Assembly: GCA_900290305.1 (NCBI GenBank)
Contig: OMOG01000723.1
Location: 13,842-48,968 of the forward strand
Origin: Candidatus Sulfopaludibacter sp. SbA4
GTDB taxonomy: Bacteria; Acidobacteriota; Terriglobia; Bryobacterales; Bryobacteraceae
Direction: 5' to 3'
DNA: 35,127 nucleotides
Below are positions 1-8,806 of the stretch, piece by piece. Within the stretch, counting starts at the first letter, position 1; every line of letters starts with the position of its first letter. Below the pieces are notes generated by a model. The model was not told the origin of the DNA, made no database searches, and saw nothing but the letters and a program-made list of their open reading frames with translations. The translations under genes and the position numbers were made by a program.

Positions 1-822
1 CCCGCCATAGGCTCGCGCCAGATGGTAGTAGATCTCGGACTCGTTCCCGCCCAGCTTCAGCGCAGCTTCCAACTCGGCCGTCGCTTCCTGATAGCGGCTG
101 TGGCGGTTGTAGGCCGTGCCGAGCAGGTAGTGCGGTTCGTACGCATTGGGAACCAGCTTAACGAGCTTCTGAAGCACGGCGATGGCCTGATCCTCCTGGC
201 CCTTCCGGAGATCGATGTTCGCCAGCCCCAACATGGCGGAGGCATGGTTCGGGTTGATGCGGAGCGCCGCCTGAAACTCCGCCTCGGCCGCATCCTGGTT
301 CCCGGCGCCAAAGTACGCGGCGCCTAAATCCGCGTGCGCTTGGGGGTTGGCCGGATCCAATTTGATCAGCACCTCGATCGTTTCGACGGCCTTCTCGAAA
401 AGTTTCCCTCGGAGATAAAGTTCCCCGGCGCCGCGCAAGGCGTCTCTGTTCTTCGGCTCCAGCTTGAGCACTTGGGTGTAGGCCGCCAGGGCCTCGTCGT
501 CGTTGCCCCTTTCGGCATAGGCTTCTCCCAGCCCCAGGTAGGCAAACGTAAGCTTCGGGTCGCACTGGACGGCGGACTGGAAGCTGATCAAGGCGGCATC
601 CGCCTGCTTCATCCGGTATTGGGCCATGCCGAGAAAGAACAGAATGTCGCAACGTGGGGACTGCTTGTGTGCGGCCTCGAAAAGGCGCGCGGCTTCCGCA
701 TAGTTGCCGGCTTCGAAGGCGCGTTCCCCCTGTTGCAAGGCTGTCTGCCCCCATGCCGGCGCCCATGCGAGCCCCCATGTGAGAAATGTCAGGTTGCAGG
801 CGGCGAGGAGTCTCGGGAGCAC
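1..822 (-). CDS. Secreted TPR-repeat protein, C-terminus beyond the window
   Basis: An open frame of 274 codons runs off the left edge. I place the start at GTG (820-822) because AGGAAG lies just upstream (827-832). The first residues form a signal peptide (VLPRLLAACNLTFLTWGLAW) ending near AWGQ. From about residue 30 there are repeated 34-residue TPR helices, with signatures such as AFEAGNYAEAARLFEAA, YLGLGEAYAERGNDDEALAAY, LGAAYFGAGNQDAAEAEFQAAL and LLGTAYNRHSRYQEATAELEAA; about seven are visible. TPRs are protein-protein interaction scaffolds, so this is probably a periplasmic or outer-envelope scaffold. It is divergent from an FG-GAP/UnbV gene 46 bp away, and TPR genes often neighbour such genes in Acidobacteriota (my recollection). 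The partner is unknown. Frame and repeats are certain; the exact start is less so. Confidence 0.85.
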   Translation of the reverse strand, partial: MLPRLLAACNLTFLTWGLAWAPAWGQTALQQGERAFEAGNYAEAARLFEAAHKQSPRCDILFFLGMAQYRMKQADAALISFQSAVQCDPKLTFAYLGLGEAYAERGNDDEALAAYTQVLKLEPKNRDALRGAGELYLRGKLFEKAVETIEVLIKLDPANPQAHADLGAAYFGAGNQDAAEAEFQAALRINPNHASAMLGLANIDLRKGQEDQAIAVLQKLVKLVPNAYEPHYLLGTAYNRHSRYQEATAELEAALKLGGNESEIYYHLARAYGG

Positions 823-868
823 GGTTCTTCCTATTGTAAGCCACGCAAGCTACAATGAAGTTACTCCC

Positions 869-2548
869 TTGCATCGCAGATCCTTTTTGCGCGCTAGTCT
901 TGGATGCGGTCTCTTCCGGCAACGCTCCGCGTCGGCCGCGGCACATCGGGGATTCGAAGATGTAGCCGAAAAATCGGGCGTGCGCTTCCGGCACGCGGCT
1001 TCCAAAACATCGCAAAAGTATCTGCCGGAATCGATGGGCGCAGGCGTGGCAATGCTGGACTATAACAACGACGGGTGGCTGGACCTGTTCTTTGTGAACG
1101 GCGCCGCGCTGCGAGATCCCATGCCGCCCGGTGCGAAGCCCGACAAATCCGATCCGCGCTTTTGGAATCGCCTGTTTCGGAACAACGGCGACGGGTCTTT
1201 CACCGACGTGACGGAGACCGCCGGTTTGCGCGGTGAAGGCTACGGCATGGGCGTGGCCGCCGGCGACTTCAACAACGACGGCGTGACCGATCTTTTCGTT
1301 ACCAGCCTGGGACGCAACCATCTATATCGGAACAACGGCGACGGCACCTTCACCGATGTCACGAATCGGGCCGGTGTAGGAGGGTCGGGCTGGTCTTTGG
1401 CGGCGTGCTTTGTGGACTACGATCGCGACGGGCGCCTCGACCTCATCGTGACGCGCTACCTGGACTGGGACTTCAGCAAGAATGTCTTTTGCGGCGACCG
1501 CCGGCCCGGATACCGCAGTTACTGCCACCCCAACGAGTTCAAGCCTGTTACCCACCTGGTCTATCACAACAACGGCGACGGGACGTTCACGGATGTATCG
1601 AGGACTTGTGGGCTGGGGAGCGCGCCGTCCAAAGGCCTGGGGATTGCCATCAACGATTTCAATCGCGATGGCTGGCCGGACGTCGTGATAGCCAATGACT
1701 CGTTTCCGGAGCAGCTCTTTCGCAACAATCACGACGGCACCTTCACCGAAGTGGCCACTGAGCTGGGCTTAGCCTACGACGAGGACGGAAGGACCTTCGC
1801 CGGGATGGGTGTCGATTTCGCCGACTACGACAACGACGGCTGGCCGGATGTATTCATCAACGCACTGTACTCCCAAGGCTATGCGTTGTATCACAACCAA
1901 CAGGGCCGGGCTTTCGACTATGTCTCCCGCCAGTCCGGAATCACCTCCGCCACCGCGAATCATTCAGGCTGGGGAGCGAAGCTCGTGGATTACGACAACG
2001 ATGGCTGGAAAGACCTGTGTGTGGTTCAGGGCCATGTGATGGACAACATCGAACTGACGGAGCCGGGAGCCCGGTATCGCGAGTCGCTATTGATGCTGCA
2101 AAACCGGAACGGAAGATTCGCCGACGTGTCGAAGGCGAGTGGCGCGGCGTTTCAGATTCCGGTTGCGGCCCGTGGCGCCGCATTTGGCGACCTGAACAAC
2201 GATGGCTTTATGGATGTGGCGGTCAACTGCAACGATGGCCCGGCTATGGTCCTCATGAACCGGGGTGGGAACGGCAACCACTGGCTCCTGGTGCGCACGG
2301 TGGGGACGCGCAGCAACCGCGACGGAATCGGTGCGCGGATCCACTTGGTCTCGGAATCGGGGCTGGAACAACATGGCTACGTGAGCACCGCGGGGAGCTA
2401 TGCATCCGCTAATGATAAACGCGTCCATTTCGGGCTGGGGCGAGATGCCACGGCGCGGTCGATTGAAATTGCCTGGCCGGGGGGTGCCGTGCAGCGTCTC
2501 GAAAACATCCGCGCGGACCAGGTGCTTACGGTGACGCAGCCGCGATAG
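869..2548 (+). CDS. Tat-exported FG-GAP repeat / ASPIC-UnbV (CRTAC1-like) protein, copy 1
   Basis: About 559 residues. The frame stays open back to position 704, but that part overlaps the divergent TPR gene. I prefer TTG at 869, preceded by GAAG at 857-860, because it places a twin-arginine signal (HRRSFLRASLG) at the N-terminus. Residues ~60-470 hold seven calcium-binding FG-GAP loops of D-x-[DN]-x-D-G-x-x-D type, for example LDYNNDGWLDL, GDFNNDGVTDLFV, VDYDRDGRLDLIV and ADYDNDGWPDVFI, giving a predicted beta-propeller. Residues ~480-559 match the ASPIC/UnbV domain (SNRDGIGARIHL ... VHFGLGRDATARSIEIAWPGG). Family members are extracytoplasmic and their function is mostly unknown; binding of polymers or surface proteins is inferred. 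The next gene follows after 19 bp, so the two are probably co-transcribed. Confidence 0.88.
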   Translation: MHRRSFLRASLGCGLFRQRSASAAAHRGFEDVAEKSGVRFRHAASKTSQKYLPESMGAGVAMLDYNNDGWLDLFFVNGAALRDPMPPGAKPDKSDPRFWNRLFRNNGDGSFTDVTETAGLRGEGYGMGVAAGDFNNDGVTDLFVTSLGRNHLYRNNGDGTFTDVTNRAGVGGSGWSLAACFVDYDRDGRLDLIVTRYLDWDFSKNVFCGDRRPGYRSYCHPNEFKPVTHLVYHNNGDGTFTDVSRTCGLGSAPSKGLGIAINDFNRDGWPDVVIANDSFPEQLFRNNHDGTFTEVATELGLAYDEDGRTFAGMGVDFADYDNDGWPDVFINALYSQGYALYHNQQGRAFDYVSRQSGITSATANHSGWGAKLVDYDNDGWKDLCVVQGHVMDNIELTEPGARYRESLLMLQNRNGRFADVSKASGAAFQIPVAARGAAFGDLNNDGFMDVAVNCNDGPAMVLMNRGGNGNHWLLVRTVGTRSNRDGIGARIHLVSESGLEQHGYVSTAGSYASANDKRVHFGLGRDATARSIEIAWPGGAVQRLENIRADQVLTVTQPR

Positions 2549-2567
2549 AATCTCGATGAGGTGACTT

Positions 2568-4466
2568 TTGCGCTTGCTTCTGGCACTACTGGGAATCACT
2601 CTCCTTTGGATAGGGCTCTCGCCCGTCCTGTCACCGCAAACCGCAGGCAAGAAGGTTCTGCATCCCGATCCCGATATCGGCGTGGAATCGCTTCCGGCTC
2701 GAAAAAAAGCGCAGATTGAGTCGGTGAGCCAGTTCAAGGTCTTCTACCAATTCCAGTTCACCGACAAGCTGAAGGAAAGCGGCATCACCTTTGTCCACCG
2801 CATCGTGAACGATGCAGGCAAGACCTACAAACCGGTCCACTACGATCACGGCAGCGGAATCGCAGTCGCCGACGTGGATGGAGACGGCCTCTACGACATC
2901 TACTTCGTGAACCAGCATGGCGCCAACGAGCTTTGGAAGAACCTGGGCGGAGGTAAGTTCCGCAACATCACCGCGGAAGCCGGAGTAGGGGTCGCGGACC
3001 GCATCAATGTCACGGCATCGTTTGCGGACATCGACAACGACGGCGACCAGGACCTGTTCGTAACCACGGTGCTCGGCGGCAATGTTTTATTCGAGAACGA
3101 CGGCCACGGACACTTCAAAGACATCTCGCACGAGGCGGGAGTCGACTTGGTATCGCACTCCTCAGGCGCGGTCTTTTTCGACTACGACAACGACGGGCTG
3201 GTGGATCTACTGGTATGCAACGCCGGCAAATACACGACTGACACCAAGGGGCCGGATGGTGCTTTCGTCGGTCTTGCGGACGCGTTCGACGGCCACATGT
3301 ATCCCGAGCGCTTCGAGTACCCCGTTCTCTACAAGAACCTCGGGCACAATCGCTTCAAGGATGTTACAGCAGAAGTCGGGTTGCATCCGGAGGGTTGGTG
3401 CGGAGACGCCAGTTTTGCCGACCTCAACGGGGACGGCTTCCCCGATCTCTACGTTCTGAATATGATGGGTTCGAACCACTATTTCGAAAATGTCGGCGGA
3501 CACAGATTCGTTGAGAAGACGCGCCAGTATTTTCCGCAGACACCCTGGGGCGCCATGGGAATCAAGTTCTTCGATTACGATAACGACGGGCGCCCCGACC
3601 TGTTCGTCACCGATATGCACTCGGACATGTTCAAGGAAGTGGGCCCGGAAGGCGAGAAGCGCAAGGCGCCGGCTCATCCCCCGGAGACATTTTTGATGGG
3701 ACCGCCGGGCGATTTCGTGTTCGGAAACGCACTCTATCACAACCTCGGGGGCGGTAAGTTCGAGGAAGTCTCCGATCGCATGGGTGCCGAGAATTTGTGG
3801 CCTTGGGGCGTAAGCGTCGGCGACATTAACGCGGACGGTTGGGACGATATCTTCATCGCGTCTTCCATGAACTTTCCCTACCGCTACGGGATCAACTCGA
3901 TGCTGTTGAACAATCGGGGGGAAAAGTTTCTCGACGCCGAGTTCCTGCTGGGAATCGAGCCGCGCCGCGATGGGCGGACGCACACTCCGTGGTTCGATCT
4001 GGACTGTTCCGGGGCGGACAAAGAGTCGAAGTACTGCAAGGGGCAGACGGGCAAAATCACGATAATGGCTCCTCTCGGCAGCCGCTCCTCGGTGCTCTTC
4101 GATCTCGACAACGATGGCGACCTGGACCTGGTAACCAATGACTTCAACTCGGAACCGCAGATCCTGGTGAGTAACCTGTCGGAACGCAGGGCGATTCACT
4201 GGGTCAAGATTCTGCTGGCTGGGACGGCGTCGAACCGCGATGGCCTCGGCGCAACGGTGCGCGTGCGCGCTGGAGGGCACGTCTACATGAAGTATAACGA
4301 CGGCAAGTCGGGCTATCTGTCACAGAGTTCTTTGCCACTGTATTTCGGTCTGGGAGATACCGCCAGCGTCGAGCGTGTGGAAGTCGATTGGCCCTCCGGA
4401 AGGAAGCAAGTAGTGACGGAGGGACTTCGCGCCAACGATACCCTGCGCATCACCGAGCCGAAGTAG
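2568..4466 (+). CDS. Secreted FG-GAP repeat / ASPIC-UnbV (CRTAC1-like) protein, copy 2
   Basis: 632 residues from a TTG start (2568-2570) with a good ribosome binding site, GAGGTGA, at 2558-2564. A Sec-type signal peptide (LLLALLGITLLWIGLSPVL) leads the protein. Seven FG-GAP calcium loops follow (ADVDGDGLYDIYFV, ADIDNDGDQDLFV, FDYDNDGLVDLLV, ADLNGDGFPDLYV, FDYDNDGRPDLFV, GDINADGWDDIFI, FDLDNDGDLDLVT). The C-terminal ~80 residues are an ASPIC/UnbV domain (SNRDGLGATVRVRAGG ... LYFGLGDTASVERVEVDWPSG). It lies 19 bp after copy 1 on the same strand and converges tail-to-tail with copy 3, with only 9 bp between stop codons. It uses a Sec-like rather than the Tat-like leader of its neighbours and is about 70 residues longer, so it is a diverged paralogue rather than a fresh duplicate. 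Biochemical role unknown. Confidence 0.9.
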   Translation: MRLLLALLGITLLWIGLSPVLSPQTAGKKVLHPDPDIGVESLPARKKAQIESVSQFKVFYQFQFTDKLKESGITFVHRIVNDAGKTYKPVHYDHGSGIAVADVDGDGLYDIYFVNQHGANELWKNLGGGKFRNITAEAGVGVADRINVTASFADIDNDGDQDLFVTTVLGGNVLFENDGHGHFKDISHEAGVDLVSHSSGAVFFDYDNDGLVDLLVCNAGKYTTDTKGPDGAFVGLADAFDGHMYPERFEYPVLYKNLGHNRFKDVTAEVGLHPEGWCGDASFADLNGDGFPDLYVLNMMGSNHYFENVGGHRFVEKTRQYFPQTPWGAMGIKFFDYDNDGRPDLFVTDMHSDMFKEVGPEGEKRKAPAHPPETFLMGPPGDFVFGNALYHNLGGGKFEEVSDRMGAENLWPWGVSVGDINADGWDDIFIASSMNFPYRYGINSMLLNNRGEKFLDAEFLLGIEPRRDGRTHTPWFDLDCSGADKESKYCKGQTGKITIMAPLGSRSSVLFDLDNDGDLDLVTNDFNSEPQILVSNLSERRAIHWVKILLAGTASNRDGLGATVRVRAGGHVYMKYNDGKSGYLSQSSLPLYFGLGDTASVERVEVDWPSGRKQVVTEGLRANDTLRITEPK

Positions 4467-4475
4467 CCTTGACCA

Positions 4476-6209
4476 TCAGAACCGCACGGTCTTCACAATG
4501 CCGGAACCTTCCTTCACCACGACCAAATGGTCCGCGGCAACCCTCTTCAGAGTCTCTCGCGCGCCGCTCGGCCAGCGGATCTCCAGGTCTGCCACGGCCG
4601 CCGTCCCTAACCCGAAATGCAAACGCGAGTCGCTCGCGGAATAAAAGCTGGATTGGCTGAGCACTTCCTGCACCTGCGTCTTGCCTCCGTAGTGTGCCGT
4701 CACGCGCGCGCCAGTCGCTCCGCGGTTCGACTTTACCCCGGCTAACTTCACCTTCAGCCAATGATTGTTTCCGCTCAGATCGTTGCGCAACAGAGAAGGC
4801 GGCTCGTTCAGATTCACGATCAGAATGTCCAGGTCCCCGTCGTTGTCGAAGTCGCCGAAGGCGCAGCCCCGGCTGCAATGAGGTGCCGCAATGGCCTCGC
4901 CGGCCTGGTCAATCAACTCTTCGAACTTGCCGTTCCCGAGATTGCGAAAAATGACGCGCGGAGTCTTCAGCGGATAGGCGGGAAGTCTTTCCGCAACCTC
5001 CGGATAGGTGCTTCCGGTCACGATGAACAGATCCGGATTTCCATCGTTGTCCAGATCGACAATGCCCGCGCCCCAACCGACAAAACGCGTCTCCACGCCG
5101 AGCCCGCTTACCACGCTCACATCGTCGAAGTAGTCCTTGCCATTGTTGCGATAAAGAACGCTGGTGTCGTCCGAGAAATGGGTCTTCAGAATATCCAGGT
5201 TGCCGTCCAGGTTGAAATCCCCGATGCCGACTCCCATGCCCGCCTGCTCGTTGCCATCTTCATTTAGCGCCACACCGGCTTCCAGCCCGATATCCGTGAA
5301 TGTCCCATCCCGATTGTTGCGGAGAAGAAAGCTGGGCGTCGAGTCACAGGCGATATAAATGTCCGGCCATCCGTCGTTGTTAAAGTCGGCGGTAACCACC
5401 GTCATCATGTAGCTCCCCTTGGCCTTGAGAACTCCTGAGGCAGCACTCACATCGGTAAAGACACCCTTGCCATTATTCCGATACAGTGCCGGCGTGCCAG
5501 GCGTCAAACCGCGAGGTCCGCACATCACCGGGATGCCTTTCCAGTTGCAGTTCGAGTTACTGCCCGGTTTGCCCGCGGATTCGAAGTCGAACTCCAGGTA
5601 GTTCGCCACGAACAGATCGAGATGACCGTCCCTGTCGTAATCGAGAAAAGAGCAGCCGGAGCCCCAACGGTTGCCCTCATGCAGGAGTCCGGCTTCCTTT
5701 GTGACATCCGTAAACGTGCCGTTGCAATTGTTCCGGTAGAGAACATTCTGTCCCCAGTAGGTGACAAAAATGTCGTCGAACCCATCGTTGTTGTAATCGC
5801 CGATTGCGACGGAAGAGGCCCATCCGGTACGGCGAAGCCCGGCCTTGTCAGTCACGTCGGTGAACGTCCCATCGCGATTGTTTTTGTACAGGCGGTTGGT
5901 GGCCTCAGGCGCGCCGGCGAGGCGTGTGCCGCTCAGCACAAAAATGTCCAGCCAGCCGTCGTTGTCGTAATCCAGAAAGGCCGCTCCACAGCCCACCGTC
6001 TCGAGAATATAGGTCTTATGGTCTTCGGCCCCGCAAATCACCGGCGCGCGCAGTCCGGCGGCGTGCGCAATATCTGTGAAGTGTGCGTAGAATGGCAGTC
6101 CCGAGGGCTTGCCTCTAGGGGTCGGCGTTACGTTGCGCGTGGATTCGCCCTGCCCGGACGCGCGCAGCGCGCCCAGAAGCAGCAGTTCTATGCTCCGTCT
6201 TCGAGTCAT
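4476..6209 (-). CDS. FG-GAP repeat / ASPIC-UnbV (CRTAC1-like) protein, copy 3
   Basis: 577 residues from ATG at 6207-6209. The N-terminus MTRRRSIELLLLGAL resembles a Tat signal, with a weaker consensus than copy 1. Seven FG-GAP loops are visible (LDYDNDGWLDIFVL, GDYNNDGFDDIFV, LDYDRDGHLDLFV, ADFNNDGWPDIYI, GDFNLDGNLDIL, VDLDNDGNPDLFI, GDFDNDGDLDILI). They are followed by an ASPIC/UnbV domain (SNRGATGARVTAHYGG ... LHFGLGTAAVADLEIRWPSGA). It sits 42 bp downstream of the GH92 gene in the same direction, so transcription with the glycosidase is likely. That makes a carbohydrate-related role plausible but unproven. The Shine-Dalgarno sequence is weak, which fits translation from an upstream message. 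Confidence 0.9.
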   Translation of the reverse strand: MTRRRSIELLLLGALRASGQGESTRNVTPTPRGKPSGLPFYAHFTDIAHAAGLRAPVICGAEDHKTYILETVGCGAAFLDYDNDGWLDIFVLSGTRLAGAPEATNRLYKNNRDGTFTDVTDKAGLRRTGWASSVAIGDYNNDGFDDIFVTYWGQNVLYRNNCNGTFTDVTKEAGLLHEGNRWGSGCSFLDYDRDGHLDLFVANYLEFDFESAGKPGSNSNCNWKGIPVMCGPRGLTPGTPALYRNNGKGVFTDVSAASGVLKAKGSYMMTVVTADFNNDGWPDIYIACDSTPSFLLRNNRDGTFTDIGLEAGVALNEDGNEQAGMGVGIGDFNLDGNLDILKTHFSDDTSVLYRNNGKDYFDDVSVVSGLGVETRFVGWGAGIVDLDNDGNPDLFIVTGSTYPEVAERLPAYPLKTPRVIFRNLGNGKFEELIDQAGEAIAAPHCSRGCAFGDFDNDGDLDILIVNLNEPPSLLRNDLSGNNHWLKVKLAGVKSNRGATGARVTAHYGGKTQVQEVLSQSSFYSASDSRLHFGLGTAAVADLEIRWPSGARETLKRVAADHLVVVKEGSGIVKTVRF

Positions 6210-6215
6210 CCGAAG

Positions 6216-6247
6216 TTTCAGCGTACCGGCGTTGTTTTCAGCGTACC
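6216..6247. repeat. Short direct repeat in the GH92-FG-GAP gap
   Basis: The 12-mer TTTCAGCGTACC occurs at 6216-6227 and again at 6236-6247, a 20-bp period filling the 42-bp gap between the GH92 stop and the next start. It may be a small slippage product or a binding site. Function not evident. Confidence 0.5.
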
Positions 6248-6251
6248 ATCG

Positions 6252-8624
6252 TTAGGGAGTCATCGACGGCGGGGCGGCATCGGGAGCGGCGCCCCACGTC
6301 TTGTTGGGCGTCGGGCCCATATAGAATACGATTTTCCCGCCGTTGACTATTTCCGTATGACTGAACCACGGCTTGTTCAGCGGCCGGCCATTCAGGGTTG
6401 CGGACTGAATGTAGATATTCTTCTCCGAGTTATGATTGGCGACGATTACCAGATCCTTGCCATTGCCGAGGTGGATGGTCGCCTCGTCGAAGATAGGGCT
6501 GCCGATGATGTACTCCGGACGGGCGGGATCGACAGGATAGAATCCCAGGGCGCTCATCACGTACCACGACGAGGTTGCGCCCTGGTCGTCCATGCCGGGA
6601 AATGCGAGTCCATACTTGTCGCTTCCGTACATCTCGTTCAGAATCCGGCGCGCCAATTCCTGCGTCTTCCAGGGTTGGCCCGCCCAATCGTAGTAATAAG
6701 CCGTCTGCTGATCCGGTTGATTCCCCTGCACGTATTGCCCGATCATGCCGGTGCAATCGCGGCAGATACCTTTCGGGTTGTACGGGGTTGTGAAGAACTC
6801 GTCCAGCTTGGCCACGAACTTTTCACGGCCGCCCAACAGATTCATCAGACCCTTGACGTCGTGCGGCACCAGCCACAGGGTGGACCAGCCGGACGCCTCC
6901 TTCATCATGAAGTTGTAGTAAGGCTCCCCAGGATCGAATGGAGAAATCCAATTGCCATCCGCCGTTTTGCCCCGCATGAATCCGGTGGAAGAATCGAATA
7001 CGTTCTGGTAATTGTGGGCGCGCTTGAGGAACATCTGGTAGTCGTCTTCCTTGCCCAGTTTCTTGGCGTAGGTCGCCAGGCAATAGTCGTCCCAACTGTA
7101 TTCGAGCGTTTTGGCGACTCCGGCATTGCCGGCCGCATAAGGAGGACTCGGGTTGCGGTCGGGTATAAAGTCCGAAACCCATCCCTTTTCGAGATACTCC
7201 TGCAAGTTACGCCTCGGTCCTTTGATATCCATAGCGTTCTTGCGGAGATACTCGTAGGTCCCTTCCCAGTCGAATTTGAGGCCCCGCTGCCAGTCTCCGA
7301 GGTACATGAATACGGCGTGGTCGCCATGGAACGACACACCCATGTAGCCGGACTCTTTGGCCATGTCCAACTGGGAGCGAAGGATGTCCACTTTGGTGTC
7401 CGGCTCGAGGAGGGTAAGCAGCACGATCTGGTTGCGCCCGGTGTCCCAGAATGGCACGGCTCCGTAACGATCGTATTCCGCCGTTTTGACGCTGCCGTCC
7501 GCCCCTGTCAACTTCTCGCCCTTTCTGGCGACCAGCCGCGGGCTCGCCAGCGAGTGCAGAAGGTTGGAGTAGAACAGCATCCTCTGCTTCTCGGTTCCGC
7601 CTTTCACTTCAATCTGGTTCAGCTTTCGGGCCCAGGCGCTTTCCGCTTCCTTCCGGATCGCGTCGAAGTTCCAGCCTGGTTCCTCCGCCGCCATTCTATT
7701 CTCGGCGGCTTCGAAGCTCTCGCCGGATGCCACCTTTATCAGCACCTGCTCGCCCTCGGTGGTGGCGAACTGCAAATATGCACCGGCGTAAGGTCCGGAC
7801 GCCGTCCTGCTTCCCGGGTTCACATTGCTGTTGCCTAGCATGGAACCCCTGCCTGGCGACGCTCCTTGCGCCGGAGGCGCCTGCTTGAACACGCCGAACG
7901 CCTTGAAAGGCTTGGAAAACTCGGCAACGTAGAACGATCCGCTCCCGGCGAAATTATTGCCGCCCCTGCCCCGTCCAGCGAAGGTGCGGTGCCCGCGGAT
8001 CGTGCGATCGCCGACGATCTCAACGTCACCGCCCGCTCTGCCGAGGTCGAGAATGACGTGTGCCTTGTTGGTTGCAGGGAAGGTGAACCGGAATATGCCC
8101 GTCCACGTAGTGGCCGTCATTTCCACCTTGGTATTGTAATCGTCGAGGAAGGCCGTGTAGTATCCCGGGCTGGCTTTCTCTTTAGCCTTGTCATAGAAGG
8201 AGGCGCTGCGCTCGGGCGGAACGGTCCAGTCGCCAACCACCGGCATGATCGTGAAACCGCCACCTGCCCCGCGGGAATCCCCGCTGGAGAAACCGATCAT
8301 GGTCCGGTGCGGGTAAACGTAGGGATAGTTGACTCCGGCGGGATAAGCAACGTCGAGGTTCTTGTTAATCGGACTGAGGTTCGTGGAACTGTGGGGGAGC
8401 ACAGCTCCCGGCGAGGTGAAGCCGGTATAGAGCTCTTCGCCCGGCGGCGGCGCGTTGCCAATCAGTTTTGGATCGTCCAGCGGCGCCGTCCCGACCAGGC
8501 CGTTGGCGTAATCAACGGGCCTCTTGTCCGAGGTTGCAAGCTTGCTCTGGAAGCCCAAGAGCAGAAACCCAAAGAGTAGAGGCACGCCGGCATACCTGGT
8601 GGCTCTCTTCGCAAACACAAACAT
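6252..8624 (-). CDS. Exported GH92 family glycosidase (alpha-1,2-mannosidase-like)
   Basis: 790 residues. The frame extends 27 codons further upstream, but I choose ATG at 8622-8624 because a perfect GGAGGGG ribosome site lies just before it and it opens with a signal peptide (MFVFAKRATRYAGVPLLFGFLLLGFQS). GH92 hallmarks run through the C-terminal two thirds: VPFWDTGRNQIVLLTLLEP, GYMGVSFHGDHAVFMYLGDW, KEASGWSTLWLVPHDV (Glu ~576 in the place of the family's catalytic acid), GNQPDQQTAYYYDWAG, and GMDDQGATSSWYVMSALGFYP with Asp ~679/680 as the general-base region. GH92 enzymes are calcium-dependent inverting exo-mannosidases acting on N-glycans or mannans. Here the usual GNEP box reads GNQP, so calcium binding or specificity may differ. 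It is followed by FG-GAP copy 3. Confidence 0.9.
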   Translation of the reverse strand: MFVFAKRATRYAGVPLLFGFLLLGFQSKLATSDKRPVDYANGLVGTAPLDDPKLIGNAPPPGEELYTGFTSPGAVLPHSSTNLSPINKNLDVAYPAGVNYPYVYPHRTMIGFSSGDSRGAGGGFTIMPVVGDWTVPPERSASFYDKAKEKASPGYYTAFLDDYNTKVEMTATTWTGIFRFTFPATNKAHVILDLGRAGGDVEIVGDRTIRGHRTFAGRGRGGNNFAGSGSFYVAEFSKPFKAFGVFKQAPPAQGASPGRGSMLGNSNVNPGSRTASGPYAGAYLQFATTEGEQVLIKVASGESFEAAENRMAAEEPGWNFDAIRKEAESAWARKLNQIEVKGGTEKQRMLFYSNLLHSLASPRLVARKGEKLTGADGSVKTAEYDRYGAVPFWDTGRNQIVLLTLLEPDTKVDILRSQLDMAKESGYMGVSFHGDHAVFMYLGDWQRGLKFDWEGTYEYLRKNAMDIKGPRRNLQEYLEKGWVSDFIPDRNPSPPYAAGNAGVAKTLEYSWDDYCLATYAKKLGKEDDYQMFLKRAHNYQNVFDSSTGFMRGKTADGNWISPFDPGEPYYNFMMKEASGWSTLWLVPHDVKGLMNLLGGREKFVAKLDEFFTTPYNPKGICRDCTGMIGQYVQGNQPDQQTAYYYDWAGQPWKTQELARRILNEMYGSDKYGLAFPGMDDQGATSSWYVMSALGFYPVDPARPEYIIGSPIFDEATIHLGNGKDLVIVANHNSEKNIYIQSATLNGRPLNKPWFSHTEIVNGGKIVFYMGPTPNKTWGAAPDAAPPSMTP

Positions 8625-8806
8625 GGATACCCCTCCTAAAGGATCGCCGTTCGACCCGGGCGAAAGCAAGGACATAATGAGATTGTTTGAGATTGTGGCA
8701 CTCAAGAGCGGTTTCGGAAACCATCCGGCGGGCCAAGTTGGTGGGCCGGTTTCGTGAGGAAATAGCCGTCATCTGGGCGCGCCGCCCAGTAGTTTCTTTC
8801 CGCCGG
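8625..8806 (-). promoter_or_regulatory. Leader region of the GH92 gene
   Basis: 182 bp between the pseudogene tail and the GH92 start on the same strand. It holds the ribosome site (8631-8637), a doubled GAGATTGT motif near 8680-8700 on the + strand, and small inverted repeats. No convincing -35/-10 pair is visible, so calling it a promoter region rests on position only. Confidence 0.35.
8773..8789 (-). terminator. GC-rich hairpin downstream of the pseudogene
   Basis: CTGGGCG / CGCCCAG arms (7 bp, perfect) surround a 3-base loop, just past the 3' end of the decayed gene. No clear U-run follows on the - strand; a T-rich stretch (TAGTTTCTTTC) follows on the + strand. It could be a leftover terminator or just a stable hairpin. 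Confidence 0.3.

Noticed and set aside
704-868. N-terminal extension of FG-GAP copy 1
   Set aside because: It overlaps the start of the divergent TPR gene, and the Tat signal begins only at the TTG at 869.
5622-7838. A 738-codon + strand open frame
   Set aside because: Antisense to GH92 and FG-GAP copy 3, which have clear family motifs; composition is that of a shadow frame.
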